Source: Thermacetogenium sp. UBA4966 (GTDB lineage Bacteria > Bacillota > DSM-12270 > Thermacetogeniales > Thermacetogeniaceae). From it: a stretch of 59,813 bases of DNA. The notes below the pieces were generated by a model. It searched no databases, had not been told where the DNA came from, and worked only from the letters and a program-made list of their open reading frames with translations. The stretch covers positions 1-59,813 of the forward strand of contig DHAA01000100.1 in NCBI GenBank assembly GCA_002397275.1, written 5' to 3'. Shown in pieces: positions 1 to 8,436 of this stretch. The position numbers were made by a program, and so were the translations under genes. How positions within the stretch are numbered: position 1 is the first letter of the stretch; each line of letters begins with the position of its first letter.

Positions 1-1
1 G

Positions 2-247
2 CCCTTTTGGTTCGGCATAAACAATGTAGACCCTTTTTTCAAGAGACAAGGAATAGGCTCTATAATGGTTGATTATTGTGAGAAATGTGCTGTCGAACAA
101 GGTTTCAATGAAGTTTGTTTATGGGTACTGGAGAAAAATGCTGATGCAAGGCTATTCTATGAGAAACATGGTTACTCTCCAGATGGTGCTGAAAAATTAA
201 TTAAGTTTCTTGCAGCGACAGAAATTAGATATTCAAAAAGACTGTGA
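2..247 (+). CDS. GNAT family N-acetyltransferase, C-terminal part
   Basis: This reading frame is open from the window edge, so the 5' end of the gene lies outside. The visible 81 residues contain the acetyl-CoA binding motif A (RQGIGS, matching Q/R-x-x-G-x-G/A) and the later block NADARLFYEKHGY, which is the usual beta-alpha turn near the end of GNAT enzymes. GNAT proteins transfer an acetyl group from acetyl-CoA to an amine. The substrate cannot be told from this part. The gene abuts a run of broken genes, but its own C-terminus looks normal. Confidence 0.8.
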   Translation, partial: PFWFGINNVDPFFKRQGIGSIMVDYCEKCAVEQGFNEVCLWVLEKNADARLFYEKHGYSPDGAEKLIKFLAATEIRYSKRL

Positions 248-254
248 ATGTGCG

Positions 255-527
255 TTACAGCATTTTATCAATAAGGCAGGTGAAACATATGCGCGGAGTG
301 TCACTACGCCAATCTGTTGCTCTCGGCAGCGGTTTTCCGTCTGTATCGATTATTCCCATCTGTCTGAGCGGAGTTATAATATTGCGAGCAGACTGGTCTG
401 AATTTAAGCTCAACAAAGATTTTAAATAGCTCACATTAACAACTGATGGAATTGTCTTTTTAAATTGATTACGAATTTGCCACCAACTTTTCTCCGAGAT
501 CATAGGGTAAACCTGTTTTTCAGCCAT
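255..527 (-). pseudogene. DUF5343-like protein, N-terminal fragment
   Basis: The best start is the ATG at 527, which has a GAGGGGGGAGAG-type ribosome site just upstream. The first 70 residues (MAEKQVYPMISEKSWWQI, then a KKTIPSVV block and RATDWRSD) resemble the N-terminal winged-helix-like part of DUF5343 proteins, as I recall that family. The usual remainder is missing: after RATDWRSD the frame runs into unrelated residues and stops next to the acetyltransferase end. I read it as a truncated gene. The family has no firmly known function, but members are common beside restriction and toxin-antitoxin genes. Confidence 0.5.
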
Positions 528-610
528 CGCTCTCTCCCCCCCCTCAAATATCAATCTATTATAACTCATGATTTGCAATTTTTCAACATAATTTTACCAA
601 TTTTGATGTT

Positions 611-654
611 ATTCTGTAATAATGTCATGTTGAATTTATTCTGATAAAATGTCA
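611..654 (+). repeat. Two 17-bp direct repeats, probable IS end
   Basis: Two close copies of ATTCTGnnAnAATGTCA lie at 611-627 and 638-654, one short step upstream of a transposase start at 678. Repeated sites of this kind at the outer end of an insertion sequence are typical transposase binding sites, so this is probably the left end of the element. No matching right end was found. Confidence 0.45.
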
Positions 655-677
655 CCTATAGAAAGGAAACATTTAAC

Positions 678-986
678 ATGACTCCACGGGAAATGGCAAA
701 ACTAAGAGTCATCGATCAAACTATTGCTAAGAACATTACAGTCAGAGAGGCCGCAGAATTACTAAACCTCAGCGAACGTCAAGTGTTAAGGCTGAAGAAA
801 GGGGTACTAGAACAAGGAGCCGCGTTTGTGATTCATAAAAATCGAGGTCGTAAACCTGAGCATACCATCTTTGACTCCATCAAAGACGAGATGGTGAAAC
901 TCAAGCAATCAGAGCTTTATCAAGAGTCTAACGCAGGCTCAGTTTGCTTACAAGCACCCCAGTCCGAAAAGGGATACTTTCCATGA
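678..986 (+). pseudogene. ISNCY-like transposase, N-terminal fragment
   Basis: The frame begins with an ATG behind a GAAAGGAAA ribosome site. It encodes a helix-turn-helix segment (VREAAELLNLSERQVLRLKK, residues about 22-41) followed by a GRKPEHTIFDSIKD stretch, as at the start of ISNCY/IS1202-type transposases. Native similarity appears to end near residue 84 (about base 930). From there the DNA reads as the 3' side of a DUF4279-like gene on the other strand. The catalytic DDE domain is therefore absent and the element is dead. Family assignment is from the HTH layout only. Confidence 0.6.
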
Positions 987-1159
987 CCATTTTTACGTGG
1001 TGTTCCCATTTTCTTCGCATCATAGGGTTCGATTCCTAATTTTTCGGTAACATAATCAGGATCAAAGTCGCTGTTGGGATTAGCAATAAAGCCAACACCA
1101 TTTTTGATGATGCCATTACTGCAAATTGCAAAATATGAATAACAAGTGGTCTTATCCAT
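920..1159 (-). pseudogene. DUF4279-like protein, truncated
   Basis: The likely start is the ATG at 1159, nine bases after a GGAG site; an ATG at 1168 is too close to that site. The product (MDKTTCYSYFAICSNG, then FDPDYVTEKLGIEPYDAKKMG) has the pattern of DUF4279: a first beta strand followed by a short 'two-part threshold' helix. Members are about 130-150 residues, so roughly half is missing. The 3' end collides with the transposase remnant near 930-935, which marks a recombination junction. Function is unknown; the fold occurs among small accessory and immunity-like proteins. Confidence 0.45.
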
Positions 1160-1185
1160 AAAAAACATTCTCCATAAATAAATGT

Positions 1186-1627
1186 TTATTCGTTATCTGT
1201 GTTCTTTGTTCTGTGGGCATCACGTGCCGCCTTAAAACGCTCAGCTTCAATGCGCGGATAGGCGTAATGCCAAGCATCGTATTCTTCTTTGGTGATTTCT
1301 GCGTTTTTTCAGCTTTTCAGATTCCCGCTGCCACGCACTAAACATATCAAGCATGGAAAGGTAGGTGATTCCCTTGGTTTTATCAAGCGTCAGGCAGAGT
1401 TCACCATCAATGCTGTTGATCTTAAGCCCATATAAATCTCCCAGCGCAAACAGCGTATGCATAAGCCCCACATAGTTATCAATTTCAGGAACATCAAGGG
1501 CCTTCGGAGTAACCTCCAAGGCGTTGACAAGATCAGCAATCAGTTTTTCCTTGGGCGTTCTCGTACCGGACTCATATTGCGCCATGCGAACATCAATGTC
1601 CGCAGTGTGTAAGAATAAAAATAACAT
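1186..1627 (-). pseudogene. XRE-family HTH regulator, frameshifted
   Basis: The first frame gives MAQYESGTRTPKEKLIADL, the second half of a Cro/CI-type helix-turn-helix, followed by a C-terminal region (ALGDLYGLKINSIDGELCLT). The first helices of the DNA-binding domain are missing and replaced by unrelated residues. Near 1310 there is a run of six A on the coding strand. Removing one A restores a frame that continues as NAEITKEEYDAWHYAYPRIE and stops at 1186-1188. So the gene is cut at its 5' end and also carries a homopolymer frameshift, which could be real decay or a sequencing error. Confidence 0.6.
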
Positions 1628-1899
1628 TATATTCCCTACAAAATGCTATAGAACACATAATAAATTCTTTTTGCAATATTCTTACAATGTGGTACTATAA
1701 TGACAGGAAATATCAAATTGACGGTCTATATACACAAGAATACACTGGTTTCGTTATAATGACAACGAAAATAACGAGCCTGTAATTATGATCTAGTTTT
1801 TCCAATCAAATTATTACATTCATGCAAAATATTTTGAGCTTCAGCAACAGAACAGCCCATACAGGTAACTCGCTTTGCAGACTCTCTTCGCCCTGTTGA
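1628..1899. other. Gap with no intact gene; possible minus-strand remnant
   Basis: No complete gene is visible. On the minus strand an open stretch with no good start ends at 1786-1788 and reads RVTCMGCSVAEAQNILHECN near its end. This has protein-like composition and may be the tail of a lost gene. Two TATAATGACA strings (near 1696 and 1754) look like promoter -10 elements but lack convincing -35 partners. I cannot assign a function. Confidence 0.25.
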
Positions 1900-2125
1900 G
1901 CCGGAATTGTTTTTTACATTGACTTGCTGGATCAAGCCGGACTGCTGGCTTCCAGGATCGGAACGACATATGGAGCATTAATTACGCGGGCAGTTATAAA
2001 GAAATAAGCTCTACGATGTCTATGATGAGGACTATGGATTCGTAAGTTTTGCAGTCTCCAATTCCTCCAAGAGACAGGAGCGCGCAGAGCACATCCGGTG
2101 CTTGATAGAAAGCCAAAAGGTATAG
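1900..2125 (+). pseudogene. Decayed gene, unknown family, C-terminal part
   Basis: Two adjoining frames together read like one protein. The first runs from 1900 to a stop at 2005 (IDLLDQAGLLASRIGTTYGA, then LITRAVIKK). The second, one base over, reads KLYDVYDEDYGFVSFAVSNS and ends at 2123-2125. There is no start codon with a ribosome site, so the 5' part is also lost. I do not recognise the family. It directly precedes another frameshifted gene at 2133, suggesting that a small accessory operon has decayed here. Confidence 0.4.
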
Positions 2126-2132
2126 GAAGAAT

Positions 2133-2521
2133 ATGTTGGAAGATGATTATATTTGGGATCTGTGGTATCGAGAAGCGGCGCTTATTTTTAATTTTAAAGA
2201 CGGCCAGCCTGTATGGGATCATACGGCCGGCATCGTTTACATCCTTCCGACCTCGGACTTGTTAGATGAGGCTGTGATTAAGGCAATAATAGGCAGTCTC
2301 GGTAAAAATATCTGAGCCGTTTCGATACAGCGCGTAAAGCAGTTTCTATCCTGGCCCGCGGCGAAAAATATCAATTGACGTTTGTCGATGTAACAGAGCA
2401 AAATTATAATCATGAGGGCCTGATTCTGAAAGAATGGGGCGGTTATCTCAATTTGAATCTGACATATATGATAGAGCGTATGGAAGAACTTAAAAGGGAA
2501 AGGAAAATTGAGTCGGACTAA
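2133..2521 (+). pseudogene. Unknown small protein, single frameshift
   Basis: The ATG at 2133 opens a frame of 60 residues (MLEDDYIWDLWYREAALIF, ending SLGKNI) that stops at 2315. One missing base at that point restores a second frame reading SRFDTARKAVSILARGEKYQ and continuing to a stop at 2519-2521. The repaired product would be about 128 residues with a charged C-terminal helix (MIERMEELKRERK). I do not recognise the family. A single one-base defect means either a recent mutation or a sequencing error. The gene lies 61 bases before the HEAT-like gene and is probably part of the same accessory cluster. Confidence 0.45.
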
Positions 2522-2582
2522 AATATTAGGGGGTATTTTGGTTTGACAATTGATCCTGATTGGATCGAGGAGGGCGGCTTAT

Positions 2583-4106
2583 TTGTCTATACTGCACTTT
2601 TTCAAGGACAAGGACCAAAAAAAGGAGCCGGCTGCAGAACAGTCCATATATTCTTCCATCCGTTCCGCGCTTCAGGCCGGTGGAACCCTTCCGCCTGTTT
2701 TTTGTCTGCGCAAGAAGGCGGAGAACAATAAAATTACCTATGCCGACGGCGCGATGGACGGGATTGCAATATATCATATGGGACACGGAGAACAGGATAT
2801 GCAGCCTTTGTGCGATGTCGTAAAGCTCATCGCGACCGGTAACTTTTCGGAAGCGGAAGCAAAACTGCTGGCATATTTTTCAGCAGACGAATATGCCGCC
2901 ATGCTTCCACTCATTGACGGTTTGCAGGAATGGATTATACAGAACAGAGACGATATCGAACCGAACAACCTGTACCATTTTGCATTGAAAACGTTGAAGG
3001 AATCGCCGCATATCGAGTGCGTCAAGTTTGCGCTTTCCATTTTGGAATTGCTGGATAAAGGGACAAACAAAGAGACGCGAGAGATCGTGGAGATTTTGGC
3101 TGCTTCCGACGAGTTTACGTTATTCTGCCTGTTCATCATGCGCAGATGGCCGGACGCCAATCAAGCGATATTTGAGGCGGCCAAAAAAGTCCATGGTTGG
3201 GGCAGGGTGCATGCTGTTGAACAACTTTCGGCGGAAACCGACGAAATAAAGCATTGGCTTCTATACGAAGGCTGTGACAATTATATTTTGGCGGAATATT
3301 CTGCGCTTACCTGTACGAATAAAGCGGATTTGAAGGGACTGCTCCAAAACAACACCATAACGCCGAAGGATTTTACGGTGGCAGCAGCACTTATCGATTC
3401 GCTTTTACCCGAGGGCCCCGTCATCGGAATATCCGGGATCGAAGAACCGGACGCGCTGCTGGCGAACTTTTTAAAGCATGCGGAGAAATCGACGCTTTCC
3501 ATTCCCGAATATGAGACTGTGCTGAATATTCAAAAGTACTGTGAGCAAAAGGGCTGGCCGCGAAAAGACGCTGTCACGGAAACCTGCAAGCAGTTGCTGA
3601 CGTCAGATGCCTGCGCCAAAGCGATAGAAGAAGCTATTAGTCAGGGAAAAGGCTTCCGCTTGGCCAAACGTCTCAGCTTAGATTATTCACGCCGGACCTA
3701 CGAACAGATCGCATCTGACTTTGAAGGCAGCTATCAGCTCATCGATCTTCTGCTTCCGGATGGATTATTTGTGGATGAAATTATTGCGTTATTCGAGCAG
3801 CAGCTGCCCCTTGCCGAAATGTCAACCGGTCCAGCGGATAAACTGGGACTCGGTAGCGAGTATGCCAAGTATCACATGCTCAGCTATATTGTGCAGCACC
3901 TGAAGGATTTTCCGGGCAAAGGAGATCGTCTTCTCCTCTGTGCTCTTCATGTACCGGTGGTCAACTGCCGGAATATGGCGTTGAATGTTCTTGAAGCATG
4001 GCGTGAAAAGAAAGTCTCATTTTCTTTAGAACTCAATCGTGCGCTCGAACGTTTGAAACGCAAAGAAGTTAATGAAGACATCAAGAAGCGACTGGAAAGC
4101 TTTTGA
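2583..4106 (+). CDS. HEAT-like helical-repeat protein, unknown function
   Basis: I place the start at the TTG at 2583, nine bases after a strong GAGGAGG at 2567-2573; an upstream TTG at 2550 has no such site. The 507-residue product begins SILHFFKDKDQKK and has a conserved block KITYADGAMDGIAIYHMGHG. After that come many amphipathic helices (for example AKKVHGWGRVHAVEQLSAET), as in HEAT-like repeats. From memory, close relatives in clostridia carry the database label 'limonene hydroxylase', which I consider misleading: no redox cofactor motif is visible. A protein-protein scaffold is more likely. It is the only intact gene between the debris and the RNA-repair operon, so a link to that operon is possible but unproven. 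Confidence 0.6.
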   Translation: MSILHFFKDKDQKKEPAAEQSIYSSIRSALQAGGTLPPVFCLRKKAENNKITYADGAMDGIAIYHMGHGEQDMQPLCDVVKLIATGNFSEAEAKLLAYFSADEYAAMLPLIDGLQEWIIQNRDDIEPNNLYHFALKTLKESPHIECVKFALSILELLDKGTNKETREIVEILAASDEFTLFCLFIMRRWPDANQAIFEAAKKVHGWGRVHAVEQLSAETDEIKHWLLYEGCDNYILAEYSALTCTNKADLKGLLQNNTITPKDFTVAAALIDSLLPEGPVIGISGIEEPDALLANFLKHAEKSTLSIPEYETVLNIQKYCEQKGWPRKDAVTETCKQLLTSDACAKAIEEAISQGKGFRLAKRLSLDYSRRTYEQIASDFEGSYQLIDLLLPDGLFVDEIIALFEQQLPLAEMSTGPADKLGLGSEYAKYHMLSYIVQHLKDFPGKGDRLLLCALHVPVVNCRNMALNVLEAWREKKVSFSLELNRALERLKRKEVNEDIKKRLESF

Positions 4107-4132
4107 TTATCTGACTCATGGAGGGCGCCGCC

Positions 4133-4404
4133 GTGTTTTCGTTTCTTAAGAAATAGCCTCCTGAGCCGTCAAACCGAAACCTCCGCGACGACCAAAAGCG
4201 CGGCCGGGATTTCGCAGCAAAATGGCGAAGTGAAAACCTAAGTAAAAATCTTTATGAGACTATTTTTCAAAACTCTTTGCCGAGAACTTCGAGCTTTTCC
4301 CAGCCTATCAGCGGGAGGACGGCGATTTCATCGAGTGGACGAATTCAGAGACAGACTACCGCATGGTCATGGACGCCTCGGGATGGAGTGACACCATTTT
4401 ATGA
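4133..4404 (+). pseudogene. Decayed gene remnant before hen1
   Basis: A GTG at 4133 after a GGAGGG site starts the short peptide MFSFLKK and then stops. Further on, an open frame from about 4258 to 4404 reads KLFAENFELFPAYQREDGDF then IEWTNSETDYRMVMDASGW and ends in a proper stop. The beginning and end of one small gene seem to be preserved with the middle scrambled over several frames. The family is not recognised. It fills the gap between the HEAT-like gene and hen1. Confidence 0.45.
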
Positions 4405-4426
4405 AAGAAACAAGGAAGGATAATAC

Positions 4427-5872
4427 ATGCTCCTGACGATCACCTACAGGGGACCCCGGGCAACCGATCTGGGTTACCTGTTACATAAAAATCCGGCTCG
4501 GGCACAGGAATTTGAGATGAGCTTCGGACGTGCCTATGTTTTCTATCCTAAGGCGGAGGAAACAGAATGCACGGCGGCGCTGCTCATCGATTTGAATCCT
4601 GTCGATCTTGCGCGCGGCAAGGTTGGTTCCGCGGAAGGCGGGCTTTTTGATTATATCAATGACCGACCCTATGTGGCCTCGTCTTTTATGAGTACCGCAT
4701 TATCAAAAGTGTATTCCACCGCCATGCGCGGACGCTGCAACGCGCGTCCGGAACTGGCTGTGTCCCCCCTTGATCTGGAAGCGAGTGTCACCATGCTGCC
4801 CTGCCGGGGCGACGCGGAATTGGTTCACCGTATCTTTGAGCCGCTTGGGTATACGGTATCTTTCGATAGTTTCCCTTTGGATGAGAAGTTCCCCGAGTGG
4901 GGAGACAGCGACTGCGTGAACCTGACCATTTGCGGCATAGTAAAACTCAGCGATCTGCTCAATCATCTTTATGTCCTCATCCCCGTCTTCGACAAACAGA
5001 AGCATTACTGGATGAGCGACGACGAGGTGGAAAAGCTCCTGCGCCATGGCGAGAACTGGCTGTCTACTCATCCCGAAATGAAGTTGATCACCCGGCGCTA
5101 TTTTAACAAGAAAAAGGGACTTGCCAACCGTGCCATTGAGCAGCTGCTGGATACGGAAGAGATTGAAAGTGCTGTGAAAGAATCTCTGGCGGAGGATGAG
5201 GCTGTGCCTTCGGAACAGGAGGGCGCCGGATCCGAAGCTGCCGCGCCGGAGGTCAAAGAGAGGCGTGTGCCGCTGAACGATCAGCGCCTTGAGGCGGTTG
5301 TCCGGGCCCTGCGAGACTGCGGTGCGAAGAGCGTGGCCGATCTGGGCTGCGGCGAGGGACGCCTGCTCTCAAAGCTGATAAACGAAAACCAGATCACTAA
5401 GCTGGTCGGGCTGGACGTGTCTATCTACGCATTGGAGCGTGCGAAGGACAGACTGCATCTGGACCGGGTGGCGGAATATAAACGCGACAAGGTCACCCTG
5501 CTTCAGGGCTCGCTGACCTATCGCGATAAGCGCATTGAGGGGTTTGACGCCGCCTGCGCGGTGGAGGTCATCGAACATATGGACATATACCGCTTGCCGG
5601 CGTTTGAACGGGTCGTTTTTGAATTTGCCGTGCCTCGTACGGTGATCGTCACAACGCCCAACACAGAATATAACAAAAAATACGCGCGGCTGAGCGCGGA
5701 TGCCATGCGTCACTCGGATCACCGGTTTGAATGGACACGGGCAGAATTTCACGCGTGGGCGGAGAATGTGTGCCGGCGCTTCGGCTATTCGGTCAGCTAC
5801 TCGGATATCGGCGAGTTTGACGAAACCGCCGGCGCTCCGACGCAGATGGGGGTGTTTACGAAATGCGAATAG
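4427..5872 (+). CDS. hen1: Hen1 RNA 3'-terminal ribose 2'-O-methyltransferase
   Basis: The 481-residue protein has the bacterial Hen1 layout. An N-terminal domain (residues 1-240, beginning MLLTITYRGPRATDLGYLLH) is found in bacterial Hen1 and is thought to help activate Pnkp ligation. A short acidic linker follows (EQEGAGSEAAAPEV). The C-terminal methyltransferase has the SAM-binding stretch SVADLGCGEGRL and the metal-site motif EVIEHM, with a further histidine in DHRFEW. Hen1 methylates the 2'-OH at a broken RNA end before ligation, so that the repaired RNA resists being cut again at that position. The ATG follows AAGGAAGGA. The gene overlaps pnkp by 10 bases, indicating translational coupling. 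Confidence 0.93.
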   Translation: MLLTITYRGPRATDLGYLLHKNPARAQEFEMSFGRAYVFYPKAEETECTAALLIDLNPVDLARGKVGSAEGGLFDYINDRPYVASSFMSTALSKVYSTAMRGRCNARPELAVSPLDLEASVTMLPCRGDAELVHRIFEPLGYTVSFDSFPLDEKFPEWGDSDCVNLTICGIVKLSDLLNHLYVLIPVFDKQKHYWMSDDEVEKLLRHGENWLSTHPEMKLITRRYFNKKKGLANRAIEQLLDTEEIESAVKESLAEDEAVPSEQEGAGSEAAAPEVKERRVPLNDQRLEAVVRALRDCGAKSVADLGCGEGRLLSKLINENQITKLVGLDVSIYALERAKDRLHLDRVAEYKRDKVTLLQGSLTYRDKRIEGFDAACAVEVIEHMDIYRLPAFERVVFEFAVPRTVIVTTPNTEYNKKYARLSADAMRHSDHRFEWTRAEFHAWAENVCRRFGYSVSYSDIGEFDETAGAPTQMGVFTKCE

Positions 5873-8427
5873 AGATACCGGATTTTTGCCTAGTGGCGCT
5901 TGTTGGCGGCACCTCCAGCGGCAAATCCACCTTTGCGGCAAAACATTTTAAACCCACGGAGGTCTTATCCTCCGACTTTTTCCGGGGGCTGGTCGCGGAC
6001 GATGAAAACGCGCAGGACGCATCCACCGCCGCTTTTGACGTGCTGTATTACGCGGCGCGTAAGCGTCTGGGGGCGATGCGCCTGACCGTCATCGACGCGA
6101 CAAATGTCCAGACTACAGCCCGCCGTCAGGTGATCGAGCTGGCGAAGGAACAAAACTGCCACCCTGTCGCCATCGTTTTTAATATGCCGGAGCGCGTTTG
6201 CCGGGAGCGCAATGCCCTTCGCCCCGAGCGGCAACTCCCGGACAGGGTGATTCATCGTCATTGCAGCGACCTGCGCCGCTCCTTGAAGGGACTTAAGCGG
6301 GAGGGTTTCCGATTTATCTATATACTGAACAGCCCCGAGGAGGCCGACGCGGTTGAACTGGTGCGCACATCTATTTGGAACAACAAAAAGAACGAGCACG
6401 GGCCCTTCGACATCATCGGAGACGTGCACGGCTGCTATGAAGAGCTCCATGAACTGCTTACGACGCTTGGCTACGCGGAAGACGCTGCTGGCGTCATGGC
6501 GCATCCAGACGGCCGGCGCGCCGTTTTTCTTGGCGACCTGTGTGACCGTGGGCCCAAAAACGTAGCCGTGTTACGTCTGGTCATGGATATGGTGAACCGC
6601 GGCAGTGCGCTCTGCGTGCCCGGAAACCACGATGTGAAGTTGCTGCGCCACTTCAACGGGCGCGATGTTCAGATGACGCACGGTCTGCAGAACACTGTGG
6701 AGGAACTGTCACGGGAAGGCGAGGAATTCAGCGCGGAAGCGAGAAAATTCCTCGACAGCCTCGTCAGCCATTATGTGCTGGACGACGGAAAGCTCGTCGT
6801 GGCACACGCGGGCGTGAAGGAACACTTTCAGGGACGCGGTTCCGCTCGGGTTCGGGACTTCTGTCTATATGGGGAAACCGCGGGTGAGACCGATGAATAT
6901 GGTCTGCCCGTTCGTCTCGACTGGGCGAACGAGTATCGCGGGCGCGCGATGGTAGTCTACGGTCACATTCCCCAGATAGAGCCGGCCATTTTGAACAACA
7001 CCTACTGCCTCGATACCGGCTGCGTCTTCGGCGGGAAGCTGACCGCTTTGCGCTATCCGGAGAGGAAACTTGTCAGTATTAAGGCAAAAGCAGTGTACTA
7101 CGAACCGCTCAAGCCGTTCCAGCCCGAGACAAAGACCTATGACGATATGCTGACCATCGACGATGTGTCGGGGAAACTCCATTTACAGTCCCGGCTGTTA
7201 CCGGTCATTGACGTGCGCGAAGACAACGCTGCCGCCGCTCTGGAGGTCATGAGCCGGTTCGCTGCCGATCCTCACTGGCTTGTCTATCTACCTCCGACTA
7301 TGTCCCCCTGCGGGACCAGTAAGCTGCTAGACTATCTGGAGTACCCGACCGAGGCCTTCGACTATTATAGGGGAAAGGGGATGGAAAAGGTTGTCTGCGA
7401 AAAGAAGCACATGGGCTCCCGCTCGGTGATCATCCTCTGCCGTGATGCCGGCACGGCAAAGCGCCGGTTCGGTGTTACCGACAACAGCCGCGGTATTGTT
7501 TATACCCGTACCGGGCGGCACTTCTTTGACGACAAGGTTATTGAAAACGCTATTTTGGATCGGCTTGACGCGGCGCTGACGCAAAGCGGATTCTGGGAGG
7601 ATTTCAAAACCGACTGGGTGTGCCTGGATACCGAACTGATGCCCTGGTCGGCCAAGGCCCAGGGCTTGTTGCAAAAACAGTACGCGCCCGTCGGGCGGGC
7701 CGGAAGGATAGCGATTCAAAGCGCCATAGACGCTCTCGAGCAGGTCTGCAAACGAAAAAACCTTGCTTATGAAGTCCCGAAAAACACCTCCGGTCAGAAT
7801 GTGGACATGGCGCAGGTACTGAAAGCCTTCAAGGAGCGGCAGGCCTGTGTTGAGGGGTATATCGACGCCTATCGCGAATACTGCTGGCCGGTGTCCGGCG
7901 TGGAAGATCTGAAAATCGCACCGTTTCATATCCTCGCCACCGAAGGCGCGGTCCACGGCGACAAGGATCATGTCTGGCATATGGAGACCATCCGAAAATA
8001 TATCACGGGACCGGATACACTCTTCATTCCTACCGAATATCTCGTGGTCGATGTCAACGACGATGAGAGCGTCCGGCATGGCATCGACTGGTGGCTGGGA
8101 CTCACAGGCTCTGGCGGCGAGGGAATAGTGGTCAAGCCCTATCTGCTTATCGCTCAGAAAGGTACCGAATTGCTTCAGCCCGCGGTCAAGTGCCGGGGGC
8201 GCGAATACCTGCGCATCATCTACAGCCCTGAATACACGCTTCCGGAGCACATGAAGCGTCTTAAAAAGCGCAGCCTAAACCGCAAGCGCCAGCTGGCGCT
8301 GCGGGAGTTTTCACTCGGCATGGAGTCGCTGGAGCGCTTTGTGGCGCGGAAGCCCCTATACCGGGTGCACGAATGCGTCTTCGCGGTGTTGGCCTTTGAG
8401 AGCGAGCCGGTGGATCCAAGGCTGTGA
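5863..8427 (+). CDS. pnkp: Pnkp polynucleotide kinase-phosphatase-ligase
   Basis: The 854-residue protein has the three modules of bacterial Pnkp in order. An N-terminal kinase carries the P-loop GGTSSGKST (about residues 15-23). A calcineurin-type phosphatase carries DIIGDVHGCY, GDLCDRGP and PGNHD (about residues 183-255). A C-terminal adenylyltransferase carries the nucleotidyl lysine in EKKHMGSR. Together they heal 5'-OH and 2',3'-cyclic phosphate ends made by ribotoxins. Pnkp by itself transfers AMP but needs Hen1 to complete sealing, which fits its direct overlap with hen1. Length is normal for the family (about 850) and all three active sites look intact. Confidence 0.95.
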   Translation: MRIEIPDFCLVALVGGTSSGKSTFAAKHFKPTEVLSSDFFRGLVADDENAQDASTAAFDVLYYAARKRLGAMRLTVIDATNVQTTARRQVIELAKEQNCHPVAIVFNMPERVCRERNALRPERQLPDRVIHRHCSDLRRSLKGLKREGFRFIYILNSPEEADAVELVRTSIWNNKKNEHGPFDIIGDVHGCYEELHELLTTLGYAEDAAGVMAHPDGRRAVFLGDLCDRGPKNVAVLRLVMDMVNRGSALCVPGNHDVKLLRHFNGRDVQMTHGLQNTVEELSREGEEFSAEARKFLDSLVSHYVLDDGKLVVAHAGVKEHFQGRGSARVRDFCLYGETAGETDEYGLPVRLDWANEYRGRAMVVYGHIPQIEPAILNNTYCLDTGCVFGGKLTALRYPERKLVSIKAKAVYYEPLKPFQPETKTYDDMLTIDDVSGKLHLQSRLLPVIDVREDNAAAALEVMSRFAADPHWLVYLPPTMSPCGTSKLLDYLEYPTEAFDYYRGKGMEKVVCEKKHMGSRSVIILCRDAGTAKRRFGVTDNSRGIVYTRTGRHFFDDKVIENAILDRLDAALTQSGFWEDFKTDWVCLDTELMPWSAKAQGLLQKQYAPVGRAGRIAIQSAIDALEQVCKRKNLAYEVPKNTSGQNVDMAQVLKAFKERQACVEGYIDAYREYCWPVSGVEDLKIAPFHILATEGAVHGDKDHVWHMETIRKYITGPDTLFIPTEYLVVDVNDDESVRHGIDWWLGLTGSGGEGIVVKPYLLIAQKGTELLQPAVKCRGREYLRIIYSPEYTLPEHMKRLKKRSLNRKRQLALREFSLGMESLERFVARKPLYRVHECVFAVLAFESEPVDPRL

Positions 8428-8436
8428 GGAGGATAT

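Noticed and set aside
7327..8250. Long open frame on the minus strand opposite pnkp (307 residues)
   Set aside because: It lies wholly against a gene with clear kinase, phosphatase and ligase motifs, has no ribosome site, and its residues look like the reverse reading of GC-rich codons.
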